DNA of 64,000 bases from Streptomyces echinatus (GTDB lineage Bacteria; Actinomycetota; Actinomycetes; Streptomycetales; Streptomycetaceae), in the NCBI RefSeq assembly GCF_014203595.1, contig NZ_JACHJK010000002.1:824171-888170 (forward strand), given 5' to 3'. This document shows positions 15,085 to 22,756 of the stretch, piece after piece. Numbering within the stretch: the stretch's first letter is position 1; the number at the start of each line of letters is the position of its first letter. Both the position numbers and the translations under genes were made by a program. A model generated the notes under the pieces. That model was given only the letters and a program-made list of their open reading frames with translations. It searched no databases and was not told the origin of the DNA.

Positions 15085-16662
15085 TCACCAGCTGGTCTTG
15101 CGGTGCAGCGTCCACATCATCATGATCGTCGACGGGTCGAGGGCCTGCTCACCGCCGGAGATGTCGTCGTCGGCCGCCACGAACTGCCGGCCCTGCCACA
15201 GCGGGATCAGCCGGGCGTCGTTCACCAGGTGCTGCTGGGCCGCCTCCATGTCCTTGACGGTCTCGGCGCGGTTGCTCTCCGCGCGCGAGTGCGGCAGCAG
15301 CTGCCCGGTGATCTCCTTGGCCGGGTACGGCGTGCCGAGCGCGTTGTGCTCGCCGACGAACGGGGCGATGAAGTTGTCCGCGTCGGGGAAGTCCGGGAAC
15401 CAGCCGCGCCCGAACACCGGGTACTCGCCCTTCTGGTAGCCGACCACATAACTCTTCCAGGGCCGGCTCTTGAGGGTGACCGTGAACAGGCCGGAGCCGT
15501 CCAGCTGCCGCTTGAGCTCCTGGAACATCAGGGCCGTCTCGGAGCCGTAGCGGTCGGTGGTGTACCAGAGGGTGAGCGGTACGGGCTGGGTGATGCCGGC
15601 GTCGGTGAGGATCTTGCGGGCCTTGGGGACGCTCGGGTCGCCGTAGTCGTCGAAGAAGCCGGTGGCGTGGCCGGTCAGGCCCTTGGGGACCATCGAGTAC
15701 AGCGGGTCGACCGTGTCCTTGTAGACCTTGTGGGCGATCGCGCCCCGGTCCACGATCTGGGCGACGGCCTTGCGCACGGCGGGCTGCTTGGCCCAGGGGT
15801 CCTTGGGGTTGAACACCAGGTAGCTGATGTCGGTCCCGGCTCCGTCGACCAGTTGCAGGTCCTCGCTGTCGTGTTCCTGCAGGGCGAGGATGTCGTCGGC
15901 GGCGAGGCCGCGGTAGGTGACGTCGATCTGCTTGTCCCGCAGCGCCTTGACCATGCCGCCGGAGTCCTTGAAGTAGCGGATGGTCACCGCGTCGTTCTCC
16001 CGCTTGGCGAAGCCGCGGTAGTTGTCGTTGCGGACCAGGACGGCCTTGTCGTCCTCCTCGAACGACTGGAGCTTGTACGGCCCCGAGCCGTGCACCTCGG
16101 TGTCCTTGCGCAGGGAGTCGGCCGGGTAGTCGTCCGGGTCGACGATCGACATGGCGGGGGTCGCCAGCACGAACGGGAAGGTGGCGTCGGACTGGTTGAG
16201 GTGGAAGACGATCTCGCTGTCGCCGGTGGTCTCCACGCGGTCGAGGCTGCCGAGCAGTCCCGCGGGGCCGCCGGGGGCGTCGATGGTCCGGATGCGGTCG
16301 ATGGAGTGCCGGACGGCCTCGGCGGTCAGCGGGTCGCCGTCGGCGAACTTCAGGCCGGAGCGCAGCTTGCAGCGGTAGGTACGGCTCGTGGAGTCGGTGA
16401 AGGAGCAGCTCTGGGCGGCGTCGGGCTGGGGGGTGGTGGCGCCGTTCGGGTAGGCGAGGAGCGTCTGGAAGATGTTCCGGTACAGCTCCCAGGAGCCGTC
16501 CCAGGCGCCGGCCGGATCGAGCGTGCTGGGCACGCTGGTGGTGCCCACGACGATCGGACCCTGGTCGTCGGGGTCGCCGTCGGACAGCAGACTGCATCCG
16601 GCAACCAACGATATGGACGCGATCGCCGCGACTCTCCGCAGGAATCGGTTCCGGTTGAACAC
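15085..16662 (-). CDS. Peptide/solute-binding lipoprotein of an ABC importer (SBP family 5)
   Basis: A 525-residue extracytoplasmic binding protein. The start is the second of two GTG codons (16662), seven bases from GAGGAG. A lipoprotein signal MFNRNRFLRRVAAIASISLVAGC ends at Cys; the SBP_bac_5 core follows: STLDPAGAWDGSWELYRNIFQTLLAY, YRCKLRSGLKFADGDPLTAEAVRHSIDR, and GSGPYKLQSFEEDDKAVLVRNDNYRG. No permease or ATPase genes are adjacent, so it is an orphan binding protein, or its transporter lies elsewhere. Ligand (oligopeptide, nickel or other) cannot be assigned. Confidence 0.9.
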   Translation of the reverse strand: MFNRNRFLRRVAAIASISLVAGCSLLSDGDPDDQGPIVVGTTSVPSTLDPAGAWDGSWELYRNIFQTLLAYPNGATTPQPDAAQSCSFTDSTSRTYRCKLRSGLKFADGDPLTAEAVRHSIDRIRTIDAPGGPAGLLGSLDRVETTGDSEIVFHLNQSDATFPFVLATPAMSIVDPDDYPADSLRKDTEVHGSGPYKLQSFEEDDKAVLVRNDNYRGFAKRENDAVTIRYFKDSGGMVKALRDKQIDVTYRGLAADDILALQEHDSEDLQLVDGAGTDISYLVFNPKDPWAKQPAVRKAVAQIVDRGAIAHKVYKDTVDPLYSMVPKGLTGHATGFFDDYGDPSVPKARKILTDAGITQPVPLTLWYTTDRYGSETALMFQELKRQLDGSGLFTVTLKSRPWKSYVVGYQKGEYPVFGRGWFPDFPDADNFIAPFVGEHNALGTPYPAKEITGQLLPHSRAESNRAETVKDMEAAQQHLVNDARLIPLWQGRQFVAADDDISGGEQALDPSTIMMMWTLHRKTSW

Positions 16663-16807
16663 GCGCACGCTCCTCGATCTGCCATACCAAGGGTCGGCAG
16701 ACGATACCGCAGCGTCCGGGCCCCTGAACCTCCCCTGCAGCACGGCTTCTTGATCGTTTCAGCGATGACGACGTTGTCAGTCCGCTTTGCGGAGTCCCGA
16801 GGGCTCC

Positions 16808-16841
16808 CCGGGCGCCGATCCGTCCGAAAATCGGCGCCCGG
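16808..16841 (-). terminator. Intrinsic terminator after the SDR gene
   Basis: Perfect 12-bp stem (arm CCGGGCGCCGAT) with a 10-nt loop, beginning 9 bp after the stop codon of the short-chain dehydrogenase on the minus strand. No long U tract, as is normal for Streptomyces terminators. Confidence 0.8.
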
Positions 16842-16849
16842 AAGATGAC

Positions 16850-17611
16850 TCAGTGCACGCCCGCGTTGAGGAAGATGCCGCCGTCCACGACGAGCGTCTG
16901 ACCGGTGATCCAGTCCGACTGCGTGGAGGTGAGGAAGGCGGCGGCCCCGCCGATGTCGGAGGGGACACCGAGCCGGGCGAGCGGGTAGGCGGCCGCGGCC
17001 TCCTCCTCGCGGCCCTCGTACAGGGCCTGCGCGAACTTGGTCTTGACCACGGCCGGGGCGATCGCGTTGACCCGGACCTTCGGCGCGAACTCGTGCGCCA
17101 GCTGCTGGGTCAGGTTGATCATCGCGGCCTTGCTCACGCCGTACGCGCCGATGAACGGCGAGGGCGCGAGACCGGCGACCGAGGCGATGTTGACGATCGC
17201 GCCGCCGTTGTCCTTCTGCCAGGCGTGCCAGGTCCGCTGGGCGAAGCCGAGGGCCGAGATCACGTTGGTCTCGAAGACCTTGCGGGCGACGTTCAGGTCG
17301 AGGTCCGCCATGGGGCCGAACACGGGGTTGGTGCCCGCGTTGTTGACCAGGAAGTCGACCCGGCCGAAGGACTCCATGGTCCGCTCGACGGCCTCGCTCT
17401 GGTGGTCGACGTCGTGGGCCTTGCCGGCGACGCCGATGACCCGCTCGGCGCCGAGCTGCTCGACGGCCTCCTTCAGGGCGTCCTCGTTGCGGCCGGTGAT
17501 GCACACGCGGTCGCCGCGCGCGATCAGCGCCTCGGCGACGCCGTAGCCGATACCGCGGCTCGCGCCCGTGACGATCGCGACCTTGCCGGAGAGCTCCGGG
17601 AGTTCAGTCAT
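16850..17611 (-). CDS. SDR-family oxidoreductase
   Basis: A 253-residue short-chain dehydrogenase. Cofactor motif TGASRGIG is at residue ~15, NNAG at ~90, and the catalytic Ser (NIASVAG), Tyr and Lys (YGVSKAA) are present; the C-terminal DWITGQTLVVDGGIF is typical of FabG-like proteins. ITGRNEDA with Arg after the second strand suggests NADPH. It lies 22 bp behind the fabG-like gene and is co-transcribed with it. Start ATG at 17611 was chosen over an upstream start that would run into fabG. Confidence 0.93.
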   Translation of the reverse strand: MTELPELSGKVAIVTGASRGIGYGVAEALIARGDRVCITGRNEDALKEAVEQLGAERVIGVAGKAHDVDHQSEAVERTMESFGRVDFLVNNAGTNPVFGPMADLDLNVARKVFETNVISALGFAQRTWHAWQKDNGGAIVNIASVAGLAPSPFIGAYGVSKAAMINLTQQLAHEFAPKVRVNAIAPAVVKTKFAQALYEGREEEAAAAYPLARLGVPSDIGGAAAFLTSTQSDWITGQTLVVDGGIFLNAGVH

Positions 17612-17633
17612 GTCCGTGCTACCCCTGAATCCC

Positions 17634-18395
17634 TTAGTTGAGCGGTCCGCCGGCGACGTACAGCACCTGGCCGGAGACGAAGCCGGCCTCCTCGCCGGTG
17701 AAGAAGGCGACGGCGTTGGCGATGTCCTCCGGCTCACCGACGCGCTGCACCGGGATCTGCGTGGCGGCGGCCTTCTTGAAGTCGTCGAAGCCCATGCCGA
17801 CGCGGTCGGCCGTGGCCTTGGTCATCTCGGTGGCGATGAAGCCGGGGGCGACGGCGTTGGCGGTGACGCCGAACTTGCCCAGCTCGATGGCGAGGGTCTT
17901 GGTGAAGCCCTGGAGACCGGCCTTGGCGGCGGAGTAGTTGGCCTGGCCGCGGTTGCCGAGCGCCGAGGAGGAGGACAGGTTGACGACCCGGCCCCAGCCC
18001 GCGTCCACCATGTGCTTCTGGACGGCCTTCGTCATCAGGAACGAGCCGCGCAGGTGCACGTTCATGACCGTGTCCCAGTCGGTGGCGCTCATCTTGAACA
18101 GCAGGTTGTCGCGCAGCACGCCCGCGTTGTTGACCAGGATCGTCGGGGCGCCCAGCTCCTCGGCGATCCGGGCGACGGCCGCCTCGACCTGTGCCTCGTC
18201 GGAGACGTCCGCGCCGACCGCGATGGCCTTGCCGCCGGCGGCGGTGATCTTCTCGACGGTGTCCTTGCAGGCGGCCTCGTCCAGGTCGATCACGGCGACC
18301 GCGCGGCCCTCGGCTGCCAGCCGTACGGCCGTCGCGGCGCCGATGCCGCGCGCCGCGCCGGTGACTACCGCGACCCGCTGTTCAGTGGTGGACAT
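17634..18395 (-). CDS. fabG: 3-oxoacyl-ACP reductase-like SDR (FabG)
   Basis: A 253-residue SDR close to FabG in length and motifs: TGAARGIG, NNAGVLRDNLLFKM, catalytic Ser in NLSSSSALGNRGQ, YSAAKAG, and PGFIATEMT. The VIDLDEA segment after the second strand favours NAD(H). It heads a two-gene operon with the SDR above. The FabG assignment is by similarity; a secondary fatty-acid or acyl-CoA degradation role is equally possible because it is far from the essential fab cluster. AAGGGCGAGGAG precedes the ATG. Confidence 0.85.
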   Translation of the reverse strand: MSTTEQRVAVVTGAARGIGAATAVRLAAEGRAVAVIDLDEAACKDTVEKITAAGGKAIAVGADVSDEAQVEAAVARIAEELGAPTILVNNAGVLRDNLLFKMSATDWDTVMNVHLRGSFLMTKAVQKHMVDAGWGRVVNLSSSSALGNRGQANYSAAKAGLQGFTKTLAIELGKFGVTANAVAPGFIATEMTKATADRVGMGFDDFKKAAATQIPVQRVGEPEDIANAVAFFTGEEAGFVSGQVLYVAGGPLN

Positions 18396-18425
18396 TGCTT
18401 CTCCTCGCCCTTGAGAGAACTGGTC

Positions 18426-18466
18426 GGCCCTCGAGAGGGCCTGTGGGGGCCCTCGGAGAGGGCCCC
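18426..18466 (-). promoter_or_regulatory. Two tandem hairpins in the fabG-like leader
   Basis: Two perfect inverted repeats in series: arms GGCCCTC/GAGGGCC (18426-18441) and GGGGCCCTC/GAGGGCCCC with a 3-nt loop (18446-18466). They lie between the operator at 18478 and the fabG start at 18395. If the promoter is at the operator they are in the mRNA leader and could attenuate; otherwise they terminate transcripts of the DUF3037/HipA operon. Confidence 0.55.
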
Positions 18467-18477
18467 TTCATGCGGTG

Positions 18478-18491
18478 AGCGACCGCTTAGT
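18478..18491. promoter_or_regulatory. Putative operator AGCG-AC-CGCT
   Basis: Short inverted repeat AGCG/CGCT flanked by TG and TA, inside GGTGAGCGACCGCTTAGT. The AGCG...CGCTTAG word resembles TetR-type operators seen before acyl-CoA metabolism genes in actinobacteria (from memory, not verified). It lies about 85 bp upstream of the fabG-like gene. Confidence 0.4.
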
Positions 18492-18561
18492 ACCTTCAGC
18501 ACCCGAGACGCTAGAAGCCCTGGCACCCGGTGTCAACGGCACATCCGGCCGGTGTGATCCA

Positions 18562-19011
18562 TTACCTCACCAGGAGGTCCAGCAACCGCTCCGTCTCGGC
18601 GGCCGGGTCGGCGGTCAGGCCGGTGTGCACGGGTCCCGGCTGGACCACGGTGGAACGGGGCGCGATCAGCCAGCGGTAACGGCGCCCGGCGTCGTCCCCG
18701 GCCGCCTGCCCGGCCTCCTCGCCGCCCGCGCAGTGCCGCTCGATCGCCCGGAGCGCGGCACGCACCCCGGCGACGTCGGCGGACGGGTCCAGGGCGAGCA
18801 GCCGGGCCTCGTCCAGATGGGTGCGGGCGCCGACGTAGGCCCGGGCACGGCAGTACACGACCACGCCCGCGTTGATGCACTCCCCGCGCTCCACCCGGGG
18901 TACGACCCGCAGCAGCGCGTACTCGAACACCTCCCGGTCGCCGCCCTGGCCCGCCCGGGTGATGTGCCGCTCGGTCACGTGGCCGGCCATGTGGATGTGC
19001 CGCTCGCTCAC
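18562..19011 (-). CDS. DUF3037 family protein
   Basis: A 149-residue protein; the DUF3037 core is REVFEYALLRVVPRVERGECINAGVVVYCRARAYVGART (split over residues 27-64) followed by a helical region and YRWLIAPRSTVVQPGPVHTGLT. The GTG start overlaps the stop codon of the HipA-like kinase gene (GTGA), indicating translational coupling. DUF3037 genes are repeatedly found directly after HipA-like kinases; their activity is unknown. An alternative GTG start twelve codons downstream would shorten it to the conserved part. Confidence 0.85.
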   Translation of the reverse strand: MSERHIHMAGHVTERHITRAGQGGDREVFEYALLRVVPRVERGECINAGVVVYCRARAYVGARTHLDEARLLALDPSADVAGVRAALRAIERHCAGGEEAGQAAGDDAGRRYRWLIAPRSTVVQPGPVHTGLTADPAAETERLLDLLVR

Positions 19012-19784
19012 TTGCCCTCCTCCGCTGCGGAGCCGAGGCCGGTGATCCGCTCGGCGATGACGGCCGCGCGCGCGAGCAGTGGCCGTGCGTAGGCCCGGCG
19101 CAGGTCGTCCGGGGTGCCGAAGCCGGGCTCGTCGGCGAGCCAGGCGTCCGGGATCTCGGCGGTGACCTCGGCGAGCAGGTCCTCGGTGACCCGGGGCGCC
19201 AGTTCGGCCGCGGCGGCCGTGAGGTCGGGGGCGAACCGGGCGAGGGCGTGGTCCGAGGCGTCGTAGGGACGGGCCGCCGAGGCTTCGGCGGAGGGCCAGT
19301 TGTGGTGCCAGATCATCGTGGCGCCGTGGTCGATGAGCCACAGCTCGCCCCGGTGCAGCAGGAGGTTGGGGTTGCGCCAGGACCGGTCGACGTTGTTGAT
19401 CAGCGCGTCGAACCAGACGATCCGTCCGGCCTCGCCGGGGCTCACCGGGAAAGCGAGCGGGTCGTAGCCGAGGGCACCGGACAGGAAGTCCATGCCGAGG
19501 TTGGTGCCGCCGCTGCCCCGGAGCAGGTCCTGCACCTGCTGCTCGGGTTCGCCCAGCCCGAGGACCGGGTCCAGCCGGACGGTGACCAGCCGGGGCATGC
19601 GGAATCCGAGGCGGCGAGCGAGTTCGCCGCACACCACCTCGGCGACCAGGGTCTTGCGGCCCTGTCCCGCGGCCCGGAACTTCATGACGTACATCCCGAA
19701 GTCGTCGGCTTCGACGAGCCCCGGCAGCGAGCCCCCCTCACGCAGGGGCGTGATGTAGCGGGTCGCGGTGACTTCCTTGAGCAT
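19008..19784 (-). CDS. HipA-like kinase (short form)
   Basis: A 258-residue protein related to the C-terminal kinase part of HipA. Visible elements: YVMKFRAAGQGRKTLVAEVVCGELA with the ATP-binding Lys, WFDALINNVDRSWRNPNLLLH with catalytic Asp and Asn, and LWLIDHGATMIW in the position of the metal-binding DFG. It lacks the ~100-residue HipA N-terminal domain and there is no HipB antitoxin; its partner is the overlapping DUF3037 gene. In HipA the target is glutamyl-tRNA synthetase, but that cannot be carried over here. Confidence 0.8.
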   Translation of the reverse strand: MLKEVTATRYITPLREGGSLPGLVEADDFGMYVMKFRAAGQGRKTLVAEVVCGELARRLGFRMPRLVTVRLDPVLGLGEPEQQVQDLLRGSGGTNLGMDFLSGALGYDPLAFPVSPGEAGRIVWFDALINNVDRSWRNPNLLLHRGELWLIDHGATMIWHHNWPSAEASAARPYDASDHALARFAPDLTAAAAELAPRVTEDLLAEVTAEIPDAWLADEPGFGTPDDLRRAYARPLLARAAVIAERITGLGSAAEEGK

Positions 19785-19964
19785 CGCCCCAGGTTACTGG
19801 GGACCGGGGGACGGCCCGGTCTCCGGCCGACAGCCGGCGGACAGCCGTGGCACAGGGCCCTCTCAGCCCCGGGGGCAAGGATCCGGTGCCCGTCTGAACG
19901 GCCGCCGTCCCGTGGCCGTACCCCATGACGGACCACGAGCAGTTCCGCGGAAGGGAAGCCTCAC

Positions 19965-20447
19965 ATGACCAGCGCATCGCTCCCGACTTCGTCCGAACAG
20001 GGAGGCGCCCCCACCCGGCCGGCCCGCCGTACCGTGATGGCGGCGGCGGGAGCGGCGGGGCTCGCCGCCGCGCTCACCGCCTGCGGTTCGGGCGACGACT
20101 CCTCCGACAGCGTCGTCACCGGGGCCGGCTCCGCACAGGAAGGCGGCGGCTCCGCCGGGGGTGCCGCGCTCGCCAGGACCGCGGACATCCCCGAGGGCGG
20201 CGGCAAGATCTTCAAGGACCAGGGGGTCGTGGTCACCCAGCCGACGGCGGGGACCTACAAGGCGTTCTCGGCCAAGTGCACCCACCAGGGCTGCGCGGTG
20301 GGCAGTGTGGCGGACGGTGTGATCGTCTGTCCGTGCCACGGCAGCCACTTCTCGGCCGAGGACGGCAGCGTGAAGAAGGGGCCCGCGACGCAGCCGCTGG
20401 CGGCGAAGAAGATCAGCGTCTCCGGTGACGAGATCGAGCTGGCCTGA
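19965..20447 (+). CDS. Rieske [2Fe-2S] lipoprotein
   Basis: A 160-residue exported Rieske protein. The N terminus has twin-Arg (PARRTVMAAAGAAG) and a lipobox LTAC (Cys40), consistent with Tat export as a folded holoprotein and membrane anchoring. After a Gly/Ser linker, the Rieske fold carries CTHQGC (Cys105, His107) and CPCHGSHF (Cys122, His125), with Cys110 and Cys124 able to form the stabilising disulfide. No partner oxidoreductase is adjacent. Likely a small extracytoplasmic electron carrier. Confidence 0.93.
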   Translation: MTSASLPTSSEQGGAPTRPARRTVMAAAGAAGLAAALTACGSGDDSSDSVVTGAGSAQEGGGSAGGAALARTADIPEGGGKIFKDQGVVVTQPTAGTYKAFSAKCTHQGCAVGSVADGVIVCPCHGSHFSAEDGSVKKGPATQPLAAKKISVSGDEIELA

Positions 20448-20454
20448 GGCCGGC

Positions 20455-21099
20455 TCAGCTCCGTCCGTACGCCTGTTTAAGGCAGCGCAGCACCTCGTCC
20501 GTGGTCGCGACCGTGGCGACCAGCGCGAGGGTGTGGCGGATCACCGCCGCGGTGTAGTCGGCGGGCACCCCGGCGACGGCGTCGGACGGGACGACGGCGG
20601 TGTAGCCGAGGTTGACGGCGTCGAACACCGCGTTGGGCACGGCGACGTTGGCCGAGACCCCGGTGACGATCAGCGTGCGGCAGCCGAGGTTGCGCAGCAG
20701 GGCGTCGACGTCGGTGCCGTGGACCGGGGACAGCCCGTGCAGCCGCCGGACGACGAGGTCCTCCGCGCCGACCTCGATCGGGGGCGCGACCCGCACCGCC
20801 GCGCTGCCGGTCAGCTGGCGCACGGGGAGCCGTTCGGCGGCCCGGAACAGGCGGGCGTTGCGGCTCGCGCCGCGGCCGTCGGGGCGGCGCTCGGCGACGG
20901 CGTGGATCACCTGCACGCCGGCCTCGTGGGCGGCGGCGACCAGCCGGGCCACGTTACGCAGGGCGCCGGAGGAGCGCGCCTCGCGGGCGAGTTCGGGCAG
21001 GGCGCCGTCGGGGCCGACGACGCCCTGCTGGCACTCCACGGTGAGCAGGACGGTGCTCGCGGGATCGAGGAGGTCGCCGAGCTGCTCGTACGACGGCAT
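20455..21099 (-). CDS. Isochorismatase-like protein with altered catalytic triad
   Basis: A 214-residue member of the isochorismatase/nicotinamidase fold. The three catalytic positions are all changed: the first-strand Asp is Glu (LLTVECQQG), the Lys is Arg (DLVVRRLHG), and the nucleophilic Cys is Ala (GVSANVAV instead of GxATxxCV). The HGTDVDALLRNLG and GYTAVVPSDAVAG segments are otherwise normal. It is probably not a cysteine hydrolase. It is divergent from a PNPOx-like gene 150 bp away and converges on the Rieske gene with only 7 bp between stops. Confidence 0.85.
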   Translation of the reverse strand: MPSYEQLGDLLDPASTVLLTVECQQGVVGPDGALPELAREARSSGALRNVARLVAAAHEAGVQVIHAVAERRPDGRGASRNARLFRAAERLPVRQLTGSAAVRVAPPIEVGAEDLVVRRLHGLSPVHGTDVDALLRNLGCRTLIVTGVSANVAVPNAVFDAVNLGYTAVVPSDAVAGVPADYTAAVIRHTLALVATVATTDEVLRCLKQAYGRS

Positions 21100-21249
21100 G
21101 GCACACCCTTTCGCCGGAATCCGGGCGGTGAGAGTAGCCACATCGGGTCGCGGGCGGAAGCCGGACGGTTCCCTTTTCTGACGCGATGTCAGAGGATCAA
21201 CACAGCAGAGGAGTTCACCGGACACGATGTGGAATGAAGAGGGGGCCGC

Positions 21250-21720
21250 ATGACCGTCACGCAGCAGCGCCGGGGCCGGAAGATCATGATGACGCGCGGC
21301 GAGCTGGATGAGTTCCTCACCACCCAGCGCACCTGCCGGGTCGCGACCGTCTCGGCCGACGGCACACCGCATGTGAGCGCGTTGTGGTTCGCCTGGGACG
21401 GCGCCTCGCTGTGGCTGTACTCGGTGGTGCGCAGCCGGCGCTGGGCGCAGCTGAGCCGCGATCGGCGGGTGGCCGTCGTGGTCGACTCCGGGGAGGAGTA
21501 CGACCAGTTGCGCGGGGTCGAGCTGTCCGGCCGGGTGGAGTTCGTGGGCGAGGTGCCGCGCACGGGCGAACTGTGCGCGGAACTCGACACGGCCGAGACG
21601 CTGTTCGCCCGCAAGAACTTCGGCCTGGACGAGATGCCGCACGACGGCCGCCACGCCTGGGCCCGGCTGACCCCGGAGAAGATCGTGTCCTGGGACTTCC
21701 GGAAGCTGGGCGGGAGGTAG
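21250..21720 (+). CDS. Pyridoxamine 5'-phosphate oxidase-fold protein
   Basis: A 156-residue split-barrel flavin- or F420-binding protein. It shows TCRVATVSADGTPHVSALWFAWDGASLWLYSVVRSRRW, the typical PNPOx start, then RVAVVVDSGEEYDQLRGVELSGRVEFVG and a final KIVSWDFRKLG. The pattern fits the actinobacterial F420-dependent biliverdin reductase/FDOR-B group more than true PdxH. GAATGAAGAGGGGG lies before the ATG. Divergent from the isochorismatase-like gene. Confidence 0.85.
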   Translation: MTVTQQRRGRKIMMTRGELDEFLTTQRTCRVATVSADGTPHVSALWFAWDGASLWLYSVVRSRRWAQLSRDRRVAVVVDSGEEYDQLRGVELSGRVEFVGEVPRTGELCAELDTAETLFARKNFGLDEMPHDGRHAWARLTPEKIVSWDFRKLGGR

Positions 21721-21815
21721 GAGCGCGGGCCGGGTGGCTTCCGGGGCCGGGCGGCCGGGAGCGGTCCCGGAGCCCTTCCGGAACCGGGCGGACGCGCGAG
21801 GGCGCCCCGCTGGTC

Positions 21816-22718
21816 TCAGCCGAGTTTCCGGGCGGTCTCGCGCAGGGCCTGCACGGCGGCGCGGATGGAGGGTCGGCGGTCGGCGTCCGCCCGCCAGATC
21901 ACGTACACATGGCGGCGCACACGCTGCTTGAGCGGCACCAGCACCACACCCTCGGGCACCGGATGCCGGCCCAGCAGCGGAGCGATGCACACACCCAGAC
22001 CGGCCGCGACGAGGCCGAGCTGGGTGTGGGTCTCACCGGCGCGGTGGCCGATGATCGGCTCGACGCCCTTGGAGCGCAGCGTGAACAGCAGCCACTCGTG
22101 GCAGAACTCCCCCTCGCCCCAGGTGATCCACTCGTCCTCGGCGAACTCGGTCAGGTCCACCTCGTCCCGGTCCGCGAGCCGGTGCCCGAGGGGCATGGCG
22201 ACATCGGCCGGGTCGTCCAGCAGGGGCGCCTTGACCAGGCCGTCGGGCACGGGCATCGGCTTGTTGTACCAGTCCAGGACCACCGCGAGGTCGAGATCGC
22301 CGCGGACGACGCCGGCGACGCCCTGCTCCGGCTCCAGCTCACTGGAGCGCACGCGCAGCCCCGGGTGCTCGGTGCGCAGCGCGCCGAGCGCGGCCGGGAA
22401 CAGGCCGCGCGCGGCGGTCGGGAACGCCGAGAGCCGGAGTTCGCCGACGACCTGCCCACGGTGCGCCTCCAGGTCGGACTGGGCCAGTTCGACCTGCGAC
22501 AGGATCCGCGCCGCGTGCTCCGACAGCAGCCGGCCCGCGTCCGTGAGGCGTACCCCCCGGCCGTTCTTGGCCAGGAGCTGCTGGCCGACCTCCCGCTCCA
22601 GCTTGCCCAGCTGCTGCGAGACCGCGGACGTGGTGACGTGCAGCGCGTCGGCGGCGGCGCTCACCGAGCCGTGCCGGGCCAGTGCGTCCAGGGTGCGCAG
22701 GCGCTCCAAGTTCAACAT
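21816..22718 (-). CDS. LysR-family transcriptional regulator
   Basis: A 300-residue LTTR. The N-terminal HTH is canonical (MLNLERLRTLDALARHGSVSAAADALHVTTSAVSQQLGKLEREVG over residues 1-46), followed by the periplasmic-binding-protein-like effector domain from residue ~90. It is divergent from an EamA-type exporter with 38 bp between starts; the gap contains GTAAGCAATACTAAG, which has the T-N11-A form of LTTR boxes. It likely controls that exporter in response to the exported metabolite. Confidence 0.93.
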   Translation of the reverse strand: MLNLERLRTLDALARHGSVSAAADALHVTTSAVSQQLGKLEREVGQQLLAKNGRGVRLTDAGRLLSEHAARILSQVELAQSDLEAHRGQVVGELRLSAFPTAARGLFPAALGALRTEHPGLRVRSSELEPEQGVAGVVRGDLDLAVVLDWYNKPMPVPDGLVKAPLLDDPADVAMPLGHRLADRDEVDLTEFAEDEWITWGEGEFCHEWLLFTLRSKGVEPIIGHRAGETHTQLGLVAAGLGVCIAPLLGRHPVPEGVVLVPLKQRVRRHVYVIWRADADRRPSIRAAVQALRETARKLG

Positions 22719-22756
22719 GTAAGCAATACTAAGAGGTACCAGGAGGGAAGTCTCGA

